DNA of 64,000 bases from CBDCKN01 sp965219035 (GTDB lineage Bacteria > Gemmatimonadota > Gemmatimonadetes > Longimicrobiales > Gaopeijiaceae): positions 186,001 through 250,000 of the forward strand of contig CBDCMR010000001.1 in the NCBI GenBank assembly GCA_965219035.1. Reading direction: 5' to 3'. Positions 1 through 8,658 of this stretch are shown here, piece after piece. The translations under genes and the position numbers were made by a program. Within the stretch, counting starts at the first letter, position 1. Each line of letters opens with the position of its first letter. The notes below the pieces were generated by a model, which worked only from the letters and a program-made list of their open reading frames with translations, was not told where the DNA came from and searched no databases.

Positions 1-102
1 GTGGAGAATGAGATCACGTACCAGGACGGGCGGACGGCCACCGTGCGGCATGATCTGCGGATCGAGACGGTGGAGCGGACCGAGACCCCGGAGGCCCCGT
101 AG
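1..102 (+). CDS. C-terminal fragment, possibly an AMP-dependent CoA ligase
   Basis: An open frame enters from outside the window and ends in TAG at 100-102. The next gene starts two bases later, which fits one operon. The 33 visible residues are charged and include ITYQDGRTA. Acyl-CoA ligases that travel with liv-type ABC operons often end in a similar way, so this may be the tail of such a ligase. No catalytic motif lies inside the window, so the assignment rests on a weak tail resemblance and on context. Confidence 0.35.
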   Translation: MENEITYQDGRTATVRHDLRIETVERTETPEAP

Positions 103-104
103 TC

Positions 105-977
105 GTGGACGTCTTCCTCCAGCTCACCGTCTCCGGCCTCTCGAACGGTATGGTCTACGCCCTGGCGGCTGTGGGGTTCGTGGTGATCTACAAGTCGAGC
201 GACGTCATCAACTTCGCGCAGGGCGAGCTGCTCTTGTTCGGAGCCTATCTCTCCTTCTTCGCCATCGCCCAGATCGGACTCCCCTGGGGCCCGGGCATCC
301 TCCTGACTCTGGTGCTGGCCGTCGTGCTGGGGCTGCTCATCGAGCGTGTCGCGTTACGTCCTCTCATCGGGGAGCCCGTCATCTCGATGATCATGGTCAC
401 GGTAGGCCTGTCCAGCGTGCTCCGGGCGGTTGTGAACGCGATCTGGGGCGCCCGGCCCCGCACGTTCCCCGCGTTTCTCCCCCGGGGCGAGATCACGGTT
501 GGCTCGACCGTCCTGGGCATGGACCGGCTCATCGTGATTCCTACGGCGGCCGTGGTGCTGATCCTGCTCGGTCTGTTCTTCCGCTACACGCGGGACGGCA
601 TCGCCATGCGCGCTATCGCCGACGACCAGCAGGCGGCCCTCAGCATGGGGATCAGCATCAAACGAGTCATCGGCATCGCGTGGGCCCTGGCCTGCGTGTC
701 GGCCGCCCTGGGCGGCATCATGCTGGGGAACATCGTCGGCGTCAGCCAGAACATCAGCGCCATCGGCCTCCGGGTCTTCCCGGTGGTGATCCTGGGCGGC
801 CTCGATTCCATCGCCGGGGCCGTGATCGGCGGCGCGGCTATCGGGCTGCTGGAGGCGTACACGGGCGGATACGTGGGGCACGGTCTGAACCTGGTCATCC
901 CGTTCGTCGTGCTCATCGTGATTCTCATGGTCCGTCCGTACGGCCTCTTCGGCCGCCCCATCATCGAGCGGATTTGA
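105..977 (+). CDS. livH: Branched-chain amino acid ABC transporter permease (LivH type)
   Basis: This 290-residue inner-membrane protein starts with GTG two bases after the upstream stop. It is almost entirely hydrophobic helices and carries the LivH hallmarks: an N-terminal leader reading LSNGMVYALAAVGF, the segment INFAQGEL, and a C-terminal VILGGLDSIAGAVIGG loop that contacts the ATPase. Length matches the family (about 290-300). It pairs with LivM at 1195 to form the translocation pore. Substrates of this family include branched-chain amino acids, urea, amides and aromatic acids. The CoA ligase at the end of the operon hints at an organic or aromatic acid, which is inference. Confidence 0.92.
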   Translation: MDVFLQLTVSGLSNGMVYALAAVGFVVIYKSSDVINFAQGELLLFGAYLSFFAIAQIGLPWGPGILLTLVLAVVLGLLIERVALRPLIGEPVISMIMVTVGLSSVLRAVVNAIWGARPRTFPAFLPRGEITVGSTVLGMDRLIVIPTAAVVLILLGLFFRYTRDGIAMRAIADDQQAALSMGISIKRVIGIAWALACVSAALGGIMLGNIVGVSQNISAIGLRVFPVVILGGLDSIAGAVIGGAAIGLLEAYTGGYVGHGLNLVIPFVVLIVILMVRPYGLFGRPIIERI

Positions 978-1007
978 TGCCCTGTCGAACTTCTGGGACA
1001 GGACGTT

Positions 1008-1191
1008 TAGTGTCCCGTTGCCAAAGTGTCTCGGCCAGTCGAGGGCACGGTGCATCCGTGGGCTCGGCGTTGGGACTCCTTGCGACCACGCTTCGCGCGG
1101 TGCCCGCTTGCGCTACGCCGCGTCGTCCCGCCTTGATCCCACGGCGCCCCGACCCTCTTGGTGGCTCGCGAACTTCGGCAGCGGAACACTA
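1008..1191. mobile_element. MITE-like element with imperfect terminal inverted repeats
   Basis: The ends read TAGTGTCCCGTTGCCAAAGT (from 1008) and, on the other strand from 1191, TAGTGTTCCGCTGCCGAAGT. That is 17 of 20 positions identical, and a TA dinucleotide sits at each outer edge. The 184-bp interior has no plausible gene. It lies exactly between livH and livM and ends three bases before the livM ATG. TA flanks with short inverted repeats are typical of non-autonomous Tc1/IS630-like elements. No second copy was found in the window. Confidence 0.55.
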
Positions 1192-1194
1192 GCC

Positions 1195-2244
1195 ATGGAG
1201 TGCGGCGTCTACTTCACGGACTACCGGGCGGACATGGCGCTCCGGCGGAAGCCCGCCGAGCGCATCCGCCTGTGGCTCTTTGCCGTGGGCGTCCTCGTGT
1301 TTCCGTTCGTGGCGTCGCCATACGGGCTGACCCTGGCCAACCAGGTCGCCATCGCCACGGTGGGTGCCATCGGGCTCAACATCCTGGTGGGGTACACGGG
1401 GCAGATCTCGTTGGGGCAGGGGGCCTTCATGGCGGTGGGCGCCTACAGCGCGGGCCTGATGACGCTTCGGCTGGGACTGCCCTGGGGGGTGAGCATGGTT
1501 CTGGCAGCTCTGCTCACGGCTGCGGTGGGCGTCTTCTTCGGCCTTCCCTCGTTGCGGCTCAAGGGACTCTACCTGGCGGTGGCCACCCTGGCGGCCCAAG
1601 AGATCGTGGAGTGGGTGGTGACCCACTGGACCGCCGTGACGGGTGGTACGGAAGCACTGGTGCTTCCCTCGCCCATGTTGATGGGTGTCCGGATGAACAC
1701 GGACTTCGGGTTCTACTGGCTGGGCGTAGCCGTGGCTGCCGGCACGGCCCTCTTCGCCGCAAACCTGTTCCGCACCCGGGTCGGCCGGGCCTTCGTGGCG
1801 ATCCGGGACCAGGACATCGCAGCCGGCGCCATGGGCGTTAGCGTCTTCCGCTACAAGCTGCTGGCCTTCGCCACCTCGTCATTCTTCGTGGGCCTGGCGG
1901 GAGCGCTCATCGCGTACTACCGCACCATCGTTACCTGGGAGCGCTTCACTCTGGAGACCAGCATCATCTACCTGGCCATGATCATCGTCGGCGGCCTGGG
2001 CAGCATATCCGGCTCGTTCTTCGGCGCGGTGCTGATCACGCTCTTACCGGCGGGCATAGGCACGGTGGGGCGGGCACTCCAGGACACGGCCCCCGTCGTG
2101 GCGGGCGTGTTGCCCTACGTCCAGCAGGCCGCGTTCGGCACGGTGATCATCCTGTTCCTGGTCTTCGAGCCCGAAGGACTCGCGAAGTTGTGGAGAAACG
2201 TGAAGGATTACTTCCACGTGTGGCCGTTTGCGTATCGATCGTGA
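1195..2244 (+). CDS. livM: Branched-chain amino acid ABC transporter permease (LivM type)
   Basis: This second membrane subunit has 349 residues. The frame is open from 1018, but that extension lies inside the small inverted-repeat element, so the ATG at 1195 is the better start. LivM features are NILVGYTGQISLGQGAFMAVGAY near the N terminus, GLPSLRLKGLYLAVATLA, and the EAA-like loop IIVGGLGSISGSFFGA. It should pair with LivH at 105. The start has no obvious ribosome-binding site because the element inserted immediately upstream, so translation or transcription of this gene may be altered. Confidence 0.9.
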   Translation: MECGVYFTDYRADMALRRKPAERIRLWLFAVGVLVFPFVASPYGLTLANQVAIATVGAIGLNILVGYTGQISLGQGAFMAVGAYSAGLMTLRLGLPWGVSMVLAALLTAAVGVFFGLPSLRLKGLYLAVATLAAQEIVEWVVTHWTAVTGGTEALVLPSPMLMGVRMNTDFGFYWLGVAVAAGTALFAANLFRTRVGRAFVAIRDQDIAAGAMGVSVFRYKLLAFATSSFFVGLAGALIAYYRTIVTWERFTLETSIIYLAMIIVGGLGSISGSFFGAVLITLLPAGIGTVGRALQDTAPVVAGVLPYVQQAAFGTVIILFLVFEPEGLAKLWRNVKDYFHVWPFAYRS

Positions 2245-2294
2245 AGGGGACGGGCCACGATGTGGAACGAACAGCTCTGGCCGAGGAGCTATCC

Positions 2295-3494
2295 ATGAGG
2301 AGACTCGCGACGTACGTGAGCTTACTTCCGTTGGCCCTCGCCTGTGGTGGTGCCGGGGACTCCAGCGACTCCAACGAGATCAAGATCGGCGCCATCTTCG
2401 ACCTCAGCGGGCCCACGGCGGACGTCGGCACGGACTACGCGGAGGGGATCCAGGGCTACGTCGCGTGGCTCAACGCCCAGGGCAGGATAGCAGGCAGGCC
2501 CATCGATCTGATCTTCCAGGACTATGCGTACGACGTGAGTCGTGCGGAGCAGCTCTACAGCCAGTTCGTACAGGAAGGCGTCGTGGCATTCATGGGATGG
2601 GGCACGGGAGATACCGAAGCCCTGCAGCGGCGCATCGTCGAGGACCAGCTCCCGTTCACATCCGCCTCCCTCTCCCACCGGCTGGGGAATCCGGAAGAGG
2701 CTCCCTACAACTTCCTGGTGGCCGCCACCTACAGCGACCAGTTCTTCATCGTTCTGGACTGGATCAAGGAGGACTTCGCGGCGCGGGGTGAGACCGGCCC
2801 GCCTACCGTAGCCCTCATGCACAACGCCAGCCCGTTCGGCTTGTCGCCCTGGCAACAGGGTGGAGAGGCGTACGCGGCCCGGATCGGTCTAGACGCCCAG
2901 GCCTACGAGATGCCCCGTGGTGCGACCGACTTTACCGCCGAGTTGACCCGAATCCGGCAAGCAGGCGCGCAGTACGTGGTTTTCCAGAACACTTCGGGTC
3001 CGGTGGCGCTGGCCGTCCGCAACGCCCGGAGCCTGGGCATGGACGTCACGTTCGTCTGCCTGAACTGGTGCGCGAACCGTCTCTTGATCAGTCTGGCCCC
3101 CGAAGCGTCCGAAGGCGTGGTGGGCTCCATGCCGTTCGCGCCGGTGGCCACCGACTTGGCCGGCACCGCCGAGATCCGGAGCTTCCTGGAAGCCGAGGGT
3201 GAAGCGATCGAGGAAAAGAGCAACGCCCTGACCCAGGGCTGGTGGACGATGGCGGTCATGGCCGAGGGCATCAAGCGGGTGATCGAAGCGGGACAGGAGG
3301 TTACGGGAGAGAACATCAAGGCGGCCCTGGAAGGCGTGTCGGAGATGGACACTGGTGGGGTGACCGTACCCATCACGTTCAGCGCTGAAGAGCACCGGGG
3401 TGCCAAGGGCGTGCGTCTGTTCCGGGTGGAGGACGGGGTCTGGCAGCCCATCACCGACTTCCGGCGACCCGCCGAGAGTCCCGGGGCGCGATGA
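2295..3494 (+). CDS. ABC transporter substrate-binding lipoprotein (LivK/AmiC family)
   Basis: A 399-residue periplasmic binding protein. The chosen ATG gives a short lipoprotein leader ending in LALAC, with the acylated cysteine near residue 17. The mature start EIKIGAIFDLSGPTADVG is the classic Peripla_BP_6 opening, followed by AQLRYV-type lobe elements and the GxxxALEGVSEMDTGGVT segment near the end. The gene follows livM after about 50 bp and overlaps the ATPase gene context. It delivers ligand to LivH/LivM; the ligand cannot be read from sequence. Confidence 0.88.
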   Translation: MRRLATYVSLLPLALACGGAGDSSDSNEIKIGAIFDLSGPTADVGTDYAEGIQGYVAWLNAQGRIAGRPIDLIFQDYAYDVSRAEQLYSQFVQEGVVAFMGWGTGDTEALQRRIVEDQLPFTSASLSHRLGNPEEAPYNFLVAATYSDQFFIVLDWIKEDFAARGETGPPTVALMHNASPFGLSPWQQGGEAYAARIGLDAQAYEMPRGATDFTAELTRIRQAGAQYVVFQNTSGPVALAVRNARSLGMDVTFVCLNWCANRLLISLAPEASEGVVGSMPFAPVATDLAGTAEIRSFLEAEGEAIEEKSNALTQGWWTMAVMAEGIKRVIEAGQEVTGENIKAALEGVSEMDTGGVTVPITFSAEEHRGAKGVRLFRVEDGVWQPITDFRRPAESPGAR

Positions 3495-3495
3495 C

Positions 3496-4290
3496 GTGCT
3501 CGAGCTGACCAACGTCGAGGTTCGCTACGACGAGGTGATCCTCGTCCTGAAGGGCCTTTCCCTTTCGGTCCCGGAGGGCAAGATCACGACCCTGCTCGGT
3601 CCCAACGGGGCCGGAAAGACCACGACCCTCAAGGCCATCTCGGGCCTTCTGGAGCCGGACAACGGCCGCGCGTCGGACGGCGCCATCGTGTTCCGGGAGC
3701 AGGAGATCCACAGGCTCGACGCCTCCGAGATCGTACGCCGGGGTATCTTCCAGGTGATGGAGGGGCGGCGCGTCTTCGAGCACCTGAGCGTGGAGGAGAA
3801 CCTCCTGGCCGGGGCCTATACTCGGCGCGACCGTGGAGAGGTGAGGCCCGACATCGAGCGGGTCTTCGAGTACTTCCCCCGCCTGGGCGAGCGGGCGAAG
3901 CAGCACGCCGGGTACCTGTCGGGTGGAGAGCAGCAGATGCTGGCGGTGGGCCGGGCGCTCATGGCCCGCCCTCAGCTCATGCTACTGGATGAGCCGTCTC
4001 TGGGCCTGGCGCCTTTACTGGTGCGCACGATCTTCGACGGCCTCCAGCGCATCAATCGCGAAGAGGGCACCACCATCCTGGTCGTGGAGCAGAACGCTAG
4101 AATCGCGCTTTCCATCGCGGACTTCGGGTACGTGATGGAGGGGGGGCGGGTCGTCCTCGAGGGCACGGCCGACAGCCTTCGGGAGAACGCCGACGTGAAG
4201 GAGTTCTACCTGGGCCTGACGGAAGTGGGCCAGCGCCGTTCCTATCGCGACGTGAAGCACTACCGGCGGAGAAAGCGATGGCTGTCGTGA
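3496..4290 (+). CDS. livF: ABC transporter ATP-binding protein (LivF type)
   Basis: A 264-residue ATPase starting with GTG directly after the binding-protein stop. The Walker A motif GPNGAGKT is at residues 35-42, the signature LSGGEQQML follows, and Walker B reads LMLLDEPSLGLAP. VVEQN after Walker B and the short C terminus are typical of LivF rather than LivG. The LivG partner is not seen and may lie upstream of the window. The C-terminal tail is unusually basic (YRRRKRW) and overlaps the next gene by 13 bp, which suggests translational coupling. Confidence 0.92.
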   Translation: MLELTNVEVRYDEVILVLKGLSLSVPEGKITTLLGPNGAGKTTTLKAISGLLEPDNGRASDGAIVFREQEIHRLDASEIVRRGIFQVMEGRRVFEHLSVEENLLAGAYTRRDRGEVRPDIERVFEYFPRLGERAKQHAGYLSGGEQQMLAVGRALMARPQLMLLDEPSLGLAPLLVRTIFDGLQRINREEGTTILVVEQNARIALSIADFGYVMEGGRVVLEGTADSLRENADVKEFYLGLTEVGQRRSYRDVKHYRRRKRWLS

Positions 4291-5503
4291 GCGCGGAGGC
4301 CGAGTTCCTACCGGACTGGGATGCCTACCAGGACGACCTGGTGCGGCGGGCTGTGAGGTACGCCTCCGAGAAGTCGGCCGAGGTCGCCGGGCGCCTGGCC
4401 GGTGCAGGTGTGGAGGCCCACAGCATACGCAGCCTGTCGGACCTGGCTCCGGTGCCGGTGCTCTCCAAAGACAGCCTCCCCGATCTCCAGGCCGTGTCTC
4501 CTCCGTTCGGAGGCATGCTGGCCGTTCCCGTGGATCACCTGAAGCGCATCTACACCTCTCCGGGTCCGATCCTCGACCCGGAGGGCTCGGGCGCGGACTT
4601 CTGGCGCGTGGCTCCGGCCCTCCGAGCTGCCGGGTTCGGTCCGGACCAGATGGTCCTCAACACCTTTTCCTATCATCTGACACCCGGCGGTCTGATGCTG
4701 GACGCCGGGCGGTGGGCTGCGTGGTGGTCCCGGGAGGAGTAGGCAACTCGGCCGCCCAGGTCGACGTGTCCCGGGCGGCGAGCGCCACGGGCTACGTGGG
4801 TACTCCCCAGTTCCTGCTCGTGCTCCTGGAGAGGGCCGTCGAGATGGGCACCCCACTGGAGGTACGGCGCGGCCTCGTGACCGGGGGTCCGTTCCCGCCC
4901 CCGCTTCGTGAGGCGGTCCAGACCGAGCACGGCGTCGATGCCTACGAGTCGTACGGCACGGCCGATGCCGGCACCCTCGGGTACGAGTGCGCCGAGAGGT
5001 CTGGTTGGCACGTGGCCCCCGGTGTGGCCATCGAGATCACGGACCCGGCCACGGGGGAGCCACTGGCGCCCTGCGAGACGGGCGAAGTGGTGGTGACCAG
5101 CCCCAACGAGACGTATCCCCTGGTCCGGTTCGGCACCGGTGACCTGTCCGCTTTCCTCGAGGGGGCGTGCACATGCGGCCGGACCAGCGCCCGGCTGAAG
5201 GGTTTTCTCGGTCGGGTCGGGGAGGGCGTGAAGGTGAAGGGGATGTTCGTCCACCCGCGCCAGATCGTCCGTGCGCTGAAGTCGGATCCCGGTGCGGGGG
5301 CCTGGCAGGGGACCGTGACGGCCGAGGGGCATCAAGACCGGCTCACGATACGGATCGAGGCCCGGGACGGCGCTACCCTGGATGGGGAGGCGCTCGAGCG
5401 GTCGCTCGTGGAAGCCGTGAAGCTCAGGCTGGAGGTGCAAATCGTTCCCCCGGGCACCATCGGGGAGGGCGAAGGCCGATTGCTGGACGAACGAGGGCGC
5501 TAG
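4278..5503 (+). pseudogene. PaaK-type phenylacetate--CoA ligase family gene, frameshifted
   Basis: Two overlapping frames together make one adenylate-forming enzyme. The first (4278-4742) ends shortly after the conserved HLTPGGLMLDAG segment. The second frame continues from about 4700 with GCVVVPGGVGN, then YVGTPQFL, ESYGTADAGTLGYEC and GRVGEGVKVKGMFVHP. Each half lacks what the other supplies, and both match the PaaK-like ligases that close many liv operons, which activate an acid with ATP and CoA. The frame change falls near 4695-4712 in a G-rich stretch. A one-base assembly error or a genuine frameshift are both possible. Confidence 0.8.
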
Positions 5504-5536
5504 TCTTCTGGGACACCCCCCCTTCCGATCACCCTT

Positions 5537-6982
5537 CTACGACCGCGCGTCCGGTACCGTGGGGCTCGTCGCCCCGATCCCTCGAAGTACAGGGTCGGTG
5601 TCATCCACGTTCGCCGTAGCGTAGACGCTCGCACCGGAGATCTCATCCTTCATCAGGGTCGTGAATACCCCCCCGAGGCTGAGCATCGCCACCAGATTGG
5701 GGATGGCGACCACGGCGACGGCGATGTTGGCGACCACCCACAAACCATCGACATCGGCGACGCCGGCGACCAACACGCCGGGAAAGAAGTACAGCCAGCG
5801 CAGGACCCGGACCGGACGCACTCCCACCAGATTCACGAGGCAGGTCTCGAAATAGACGTAGAAGCCGATCTGAGTGGACAGGCAGAACGTGGCGATGGAG
5901 CCCGACACGATGATCGACGCGACGGAGAACGGGAACACCTCGGCGAATGCCGTGAGAAGCAGCTCGATCCCCGACTCTCCACCGGCCATGGCACCCGTAG
6001 AGAGGATCGCCAACGCCGTGATGGAGCAGATCAGGATCGTGTCGAAGAAGACCTCGAACGCGCCCCAGACCCCCTGCTGGAAAGGGTGTGCGGTCTGCGC
6101 GGTCGCGTGCACCATCGGTGCGGTTCCCATCCCGGCCTCGTTTGAGAGCATGCCACGCGCCATGCCTTGTTTTATCGCGGCGCTCACGGCGACGCCCGCG
6201 GCACCACCCGCTCCCGCCGTCGCGGAGAACGCGTGGGAAAAGATCGAGCTCAGCACTCCCGGAAGTGCATCGAGATTCGCGGCGATCACGACGAGCCCGC
6301 CGGCCACATAGGCCACCGTCATGACCGGGACCAGCCGGGCCGAAAAGCGGCCGATCCGTGGGAGACCGCCGAGGACGACCAGCGCCGTGATGACCGCCAT
6401 CGAGCCGGTGACGAGGTACGGATCGAGGCTGTAGCTCGCCAGAAGGGCACGCCCCACCGTGTGCGACTGCAACATCGAAGCCGCGAAAACGGCGTTGATG
6501 AGCATGCCGGCGCTGAACATGAGAGCGAGGGGGGTCCAGCCGAGGCCACGGTGGATCGTGTATTGGGGCCCTCCCCGAAACTGACCGTCGGGGCCTCGCT
6601 CCCGGTAATAGACGCCGAGCGTGATCTCAACCGTCTTCGACATCATCCCGAAGAACGCCAGGACCCACATCCAGAAGATGGCGCCGGACCCGCCCACGGA
6701 CAGCGCCGTCGCCACGCCCGCCATGTTCCCCATGCCCACCGTACCGGCCAGCGACGTCGCCGCGGCCTGCACCGGGGTCATGCCCTGCCCTTCTTTTGGG
6801 GTGGCGGATCTGGAGGAGAGTCGTCCAACGGTGTTCCGAACGATGTAGCCGAGTCCCGTGATCTGGAAGAACCCCGAGCGGACCGTGAAGAAAACAGCGA
6901 CTCCCGCCAGGAAGGCCATCGTCCATGGGCCCCAGAGCAAGGAGTCGACGACCGCGAGCTTCTCGAGAAGGGAGTCGATCAT
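5537..6982 (-). CDS. Sodium:alanine/glycine symporter, AGCS family
   Basis: A 481-residue integral membrane protein of normal family length. It carries the AGCS signatures SLAGTVGMGNMAGVA near residue 80, GGPQYTIHRGLG, and SNEAGMGTAPMVHATA. These proteins couple Na+ entry to uptake of alanine, glycine or related amino acids. It converges with the CoA-ligase gene and diverges from the hydantoinase gene cluster. It may serve the same amino-acid economy, but no shared promoter is visible. Confidence 0.92.
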   Translation of the reverse strand: MIDSLLEKLAVVDSLLWGPWTMAFLAGVAVFFTVRSGFFQITGLGYIVRNTVGRLSSRSATPKEGQGMTPVQAAATSLAGTVGMGNMAGVATALSVGGSGAIFWMWVLAFFGMMSKTVEITLGVYYRERGPDGQFRGGPQYTIHRGLGWTPLALMFSAGMLINAVFAASMLQSHTVGRALLASYSLDPYLVTGSMAVITALVVLGGLPRIGRFSARLVPVMTVAYVAGGLVVIAANLDALPGVLSSIFSHAFSATAGAGGAAGVAVSAAIKQGMARGMLSNEAGMGTAPMVHATAQTAHPFQQGVWGAFEVFFDTILICSITALAILSTGAMAGGESGIELLLTAFAEVFPFSVASIIVSGSIATFCLSTQIGFYVYFETCLVNLVGVRPVRVLRWLYFFPGVLVAGVADVDGLWVVANIAVAVVAIPNLVAMLSLGGVFTTLMKDEISGASVYATANVDDTDPVLRGIGATSPTVPDARS

Positions 6983-7028
6983 ACGACCTCATTGAGGAGA
7001 TCCGGCGCGCCGGAGTAAGCCGCGGTAC

Positions 7029-7082
7029 GGGATCCGGCACGCCGCGGCGAGGTCCGCCCCGGGATCCGGCACGCCGCGGCGA
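7029..7082 (+). repeat. 22-bp direct repeat, two copies
   Basis: Two identical 22-bp units start at 7029 and 7061, separated by 10 bp. Each begins GGGATCCGGCACGCCGC. They lie in the divergent intergenic region between the AGCS symporter and the amidohydrolase. They could bind a regulator or be a replication-slippage product; nothing else indicates a function. Confidence 0.7.
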
Positions 7083-7102
7083 ACCCCATCCTACGGGCGG
7101 CG

Positions 7103-7243
7103 ATGCCGCGGACGATAGTGGTCGAGACGAGTGCCGATGCGCTCGTCTTCGACTACGTTGGCTTTCCCGCCGCGATTCTCGACGAGGTGGCCACCGATTG
7201 GACGCCCTCGAAAGGACCTTGCAGGTGGTATGAGGCCGGATAA
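7103..7243 (+). CDS. Small 46-residue ORF or gene remnant
   Basis: An ATG frame ends in TAA exactly where the GTG of the amidohydrolase gene begins. The product contains FDYVGFPAAILDEV and DWTPSKGPCRWYEA, which have the composition of a real protein rather than a random frame, but I do not recognise a family. It may be the 3' remnant of a larger gene or a short coupled upstream gene. No clear ribosome-binding site is visible. Confidence 0.3.
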   Translation: MPRTIVVETSADALVFDYVGFPAAILDEVATDWTPSKGPCRWYEAG

Positions 7244-8632
7244 GTGAACGAAGCGGTGATTCACGACCTCGTGGTGCAGGGTGATATTGCGCTTCCGGAC
7301 GGCACAGTCCTGAAGGCCGGATGGCTCGGCATCACGAACGGGCTCATCACAGGTAGCTCCGAGGTGCCCCAGTCCGGCTCCGAGATCATTGACGCATCCG
7401 GATACCTGGTTCTCCCGGGATTCGTGGACGCGCACGTCCACACCCGTTCCTACGTGGACGAGGGAATCACCGCTACGACGCGGGCGGCGGCAGCCGGCGG
7501 GACGACGACCGTCATCGACATGCCGTTCGACAAGCCGGCCCGACCCGTCAATTCCCGGGAGCGATTCGAGACGAAGGTTGCGGACGTCGGCGAAGAGGCC
7601 ATCGTCGACGTCGGTCTCTACGCCACGTTCCCTCCCAAAGGAGATCTGGGCATCATCGCCGATTTGGCAGTGGCCGGAGCCGCGGGATTCAAGGTGTCGA
7701 CCATTGAAGTGGATCCGATCCGGTTCCCGCGCATCCCCGACGGGCGTCTGTACGAGGCCTTCCAGGAGATCGCGCAGACCGGCCGTCCCGTGGCGGCTCA
7801 TCAGGAGAATCAGGAGATCGTCTTCGCCCAGGCAGAAGCCTTTCAGGCCCGCGGCGACACGACGCCCATCGATCACGCCCTGAGCCGTCCGCCCGTCGCA
7901 GAGGCGGAGGCCGCGGGACGCCTGCTCGAGCTGGCATACTGGACCGGCGCCCGTCTGCACATGGTCCACGGCACACTGCCCCGCACGTTCGAGCTCATAG
8001 AGTGGAATCGTACGAAGGGCGTGCGGGCATCGGGAGAGACGTGCATTCAGTACCTGCTCCTGACCATGGATGCCCTTCGCGAGCAGGGAGGCCGGGCCAA
8101 GTGCAATCCGCCACTACGCTCCCAGGAAGACGTGGACGCCCTCTGGCAGCAGGTGCAGGAAGGACTCGTCGACATCGTCGCGTCGGACCACTCCCCGTAT
8201 CCGCTTCATCGGAAGGAGACCGAGGACATCTTCCAGGCGTATGCCGGAATGCCAGGAGCCGAGACGCTTGGGACGCTCCTGTACAGCGAGGGTGTGGCGA
8301 TGGGCCGTATCGGGCTCGGTAGATTCCTGGAGGTCCTCTCGTCGGGGCCGGCAGCCGTGTTCGGCTTTGAGCACAAGGGACGTCTCGAGGCCGGAGCCGA
8401 TGCGGACTTCGTCGTCTTCGATCCGGATGCCGAGTGGGACTTGGACGAGGGCGCGATGCACTACGCAGTAGGGTGGAGTCCCTACCATGGTCGCCGCGTC
8501 CAGGGACGAGTCGTCTCGACGTGGCTGCGTGGACGCTGTGTCTACGCTGACGGAGAGATCAAGGCTGACCCTGGAGCCGGCCGCTTTGTGACGGCCCGTG
8601 GTGATTCCGGCGCGTCACCAAGTCCGTCATAG
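7244..8632 (+). CDS. Hydantoinase/allantoinase-type cyclic amidohydrolase
   Basis: A 462-residue metal-dependent ring-opening hydrolase with a complete binuclear centre: H64 and H66 (AHVH), the carboxylated lysine K150 (GFKVST), H186 (AAHQEN), H242 (MVHGT) and D315 (ASDHSP). The N-terminal beta-sandwich and the ADADFVVFDPD tail fit the dihydropyrimidinase/allantoinase/dihydroorotase superfamily. The exact substrate (hydantoin, allantoin or dihydropyrimidine) cannot be decided. It starts with GTG, abuts a small upstream frame, and is followed 26 bp later by a DapA-family gene, so the two probably act together in a catabolic route. Confidence 0.88.
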   Translation: MNEAVIHDLVVQGDIALPDGTVLKAGWLGITNGLITGSSEVPQSGSEIIDASGYLVLPGFVDAHVHTRSYVDEGITATTRAAAAGGTTTVIDMPFDKPARPVNSRERFETKVADVGEEAIVDVGLYATFPPKGDLGIIADLAVAGAAGFKVSTIEVDPIRFPRIPDGRLYEAFQEIAQTGRPVAAHQENQEIVFAQAEAFQARGDTTPIDHALSRPPVAEAEAAGRLLELAYWTGARLHMVHGTLPRTFELIEWNRTKGVRASGETCIQYLLLTMDALREQGGRAKCNPPLRSQEDVDALWQQVQEGLVDIVASDHSPYPLHRKETEDIFQAYAGMPGAETLGTLLYSEGVAMGRIGLGRFLEVLSSGPAAVFGFEHKGRLEAGADADFVVFDPDAEWDLDEGAMHYAVGWSPYHGRRVQGRVVSTWLRGRCVYADGEIKADPGAGRFVTARGDSGASPSPS

Positions 8633-8658
8633 GATCCACACTCAAACGATCGAACCTC

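Noticed and set aside
1018..1194. N-terminal extension of LivM
   Set aside because: It lies inside the inverted-repeat element and lacks LivM sequence.
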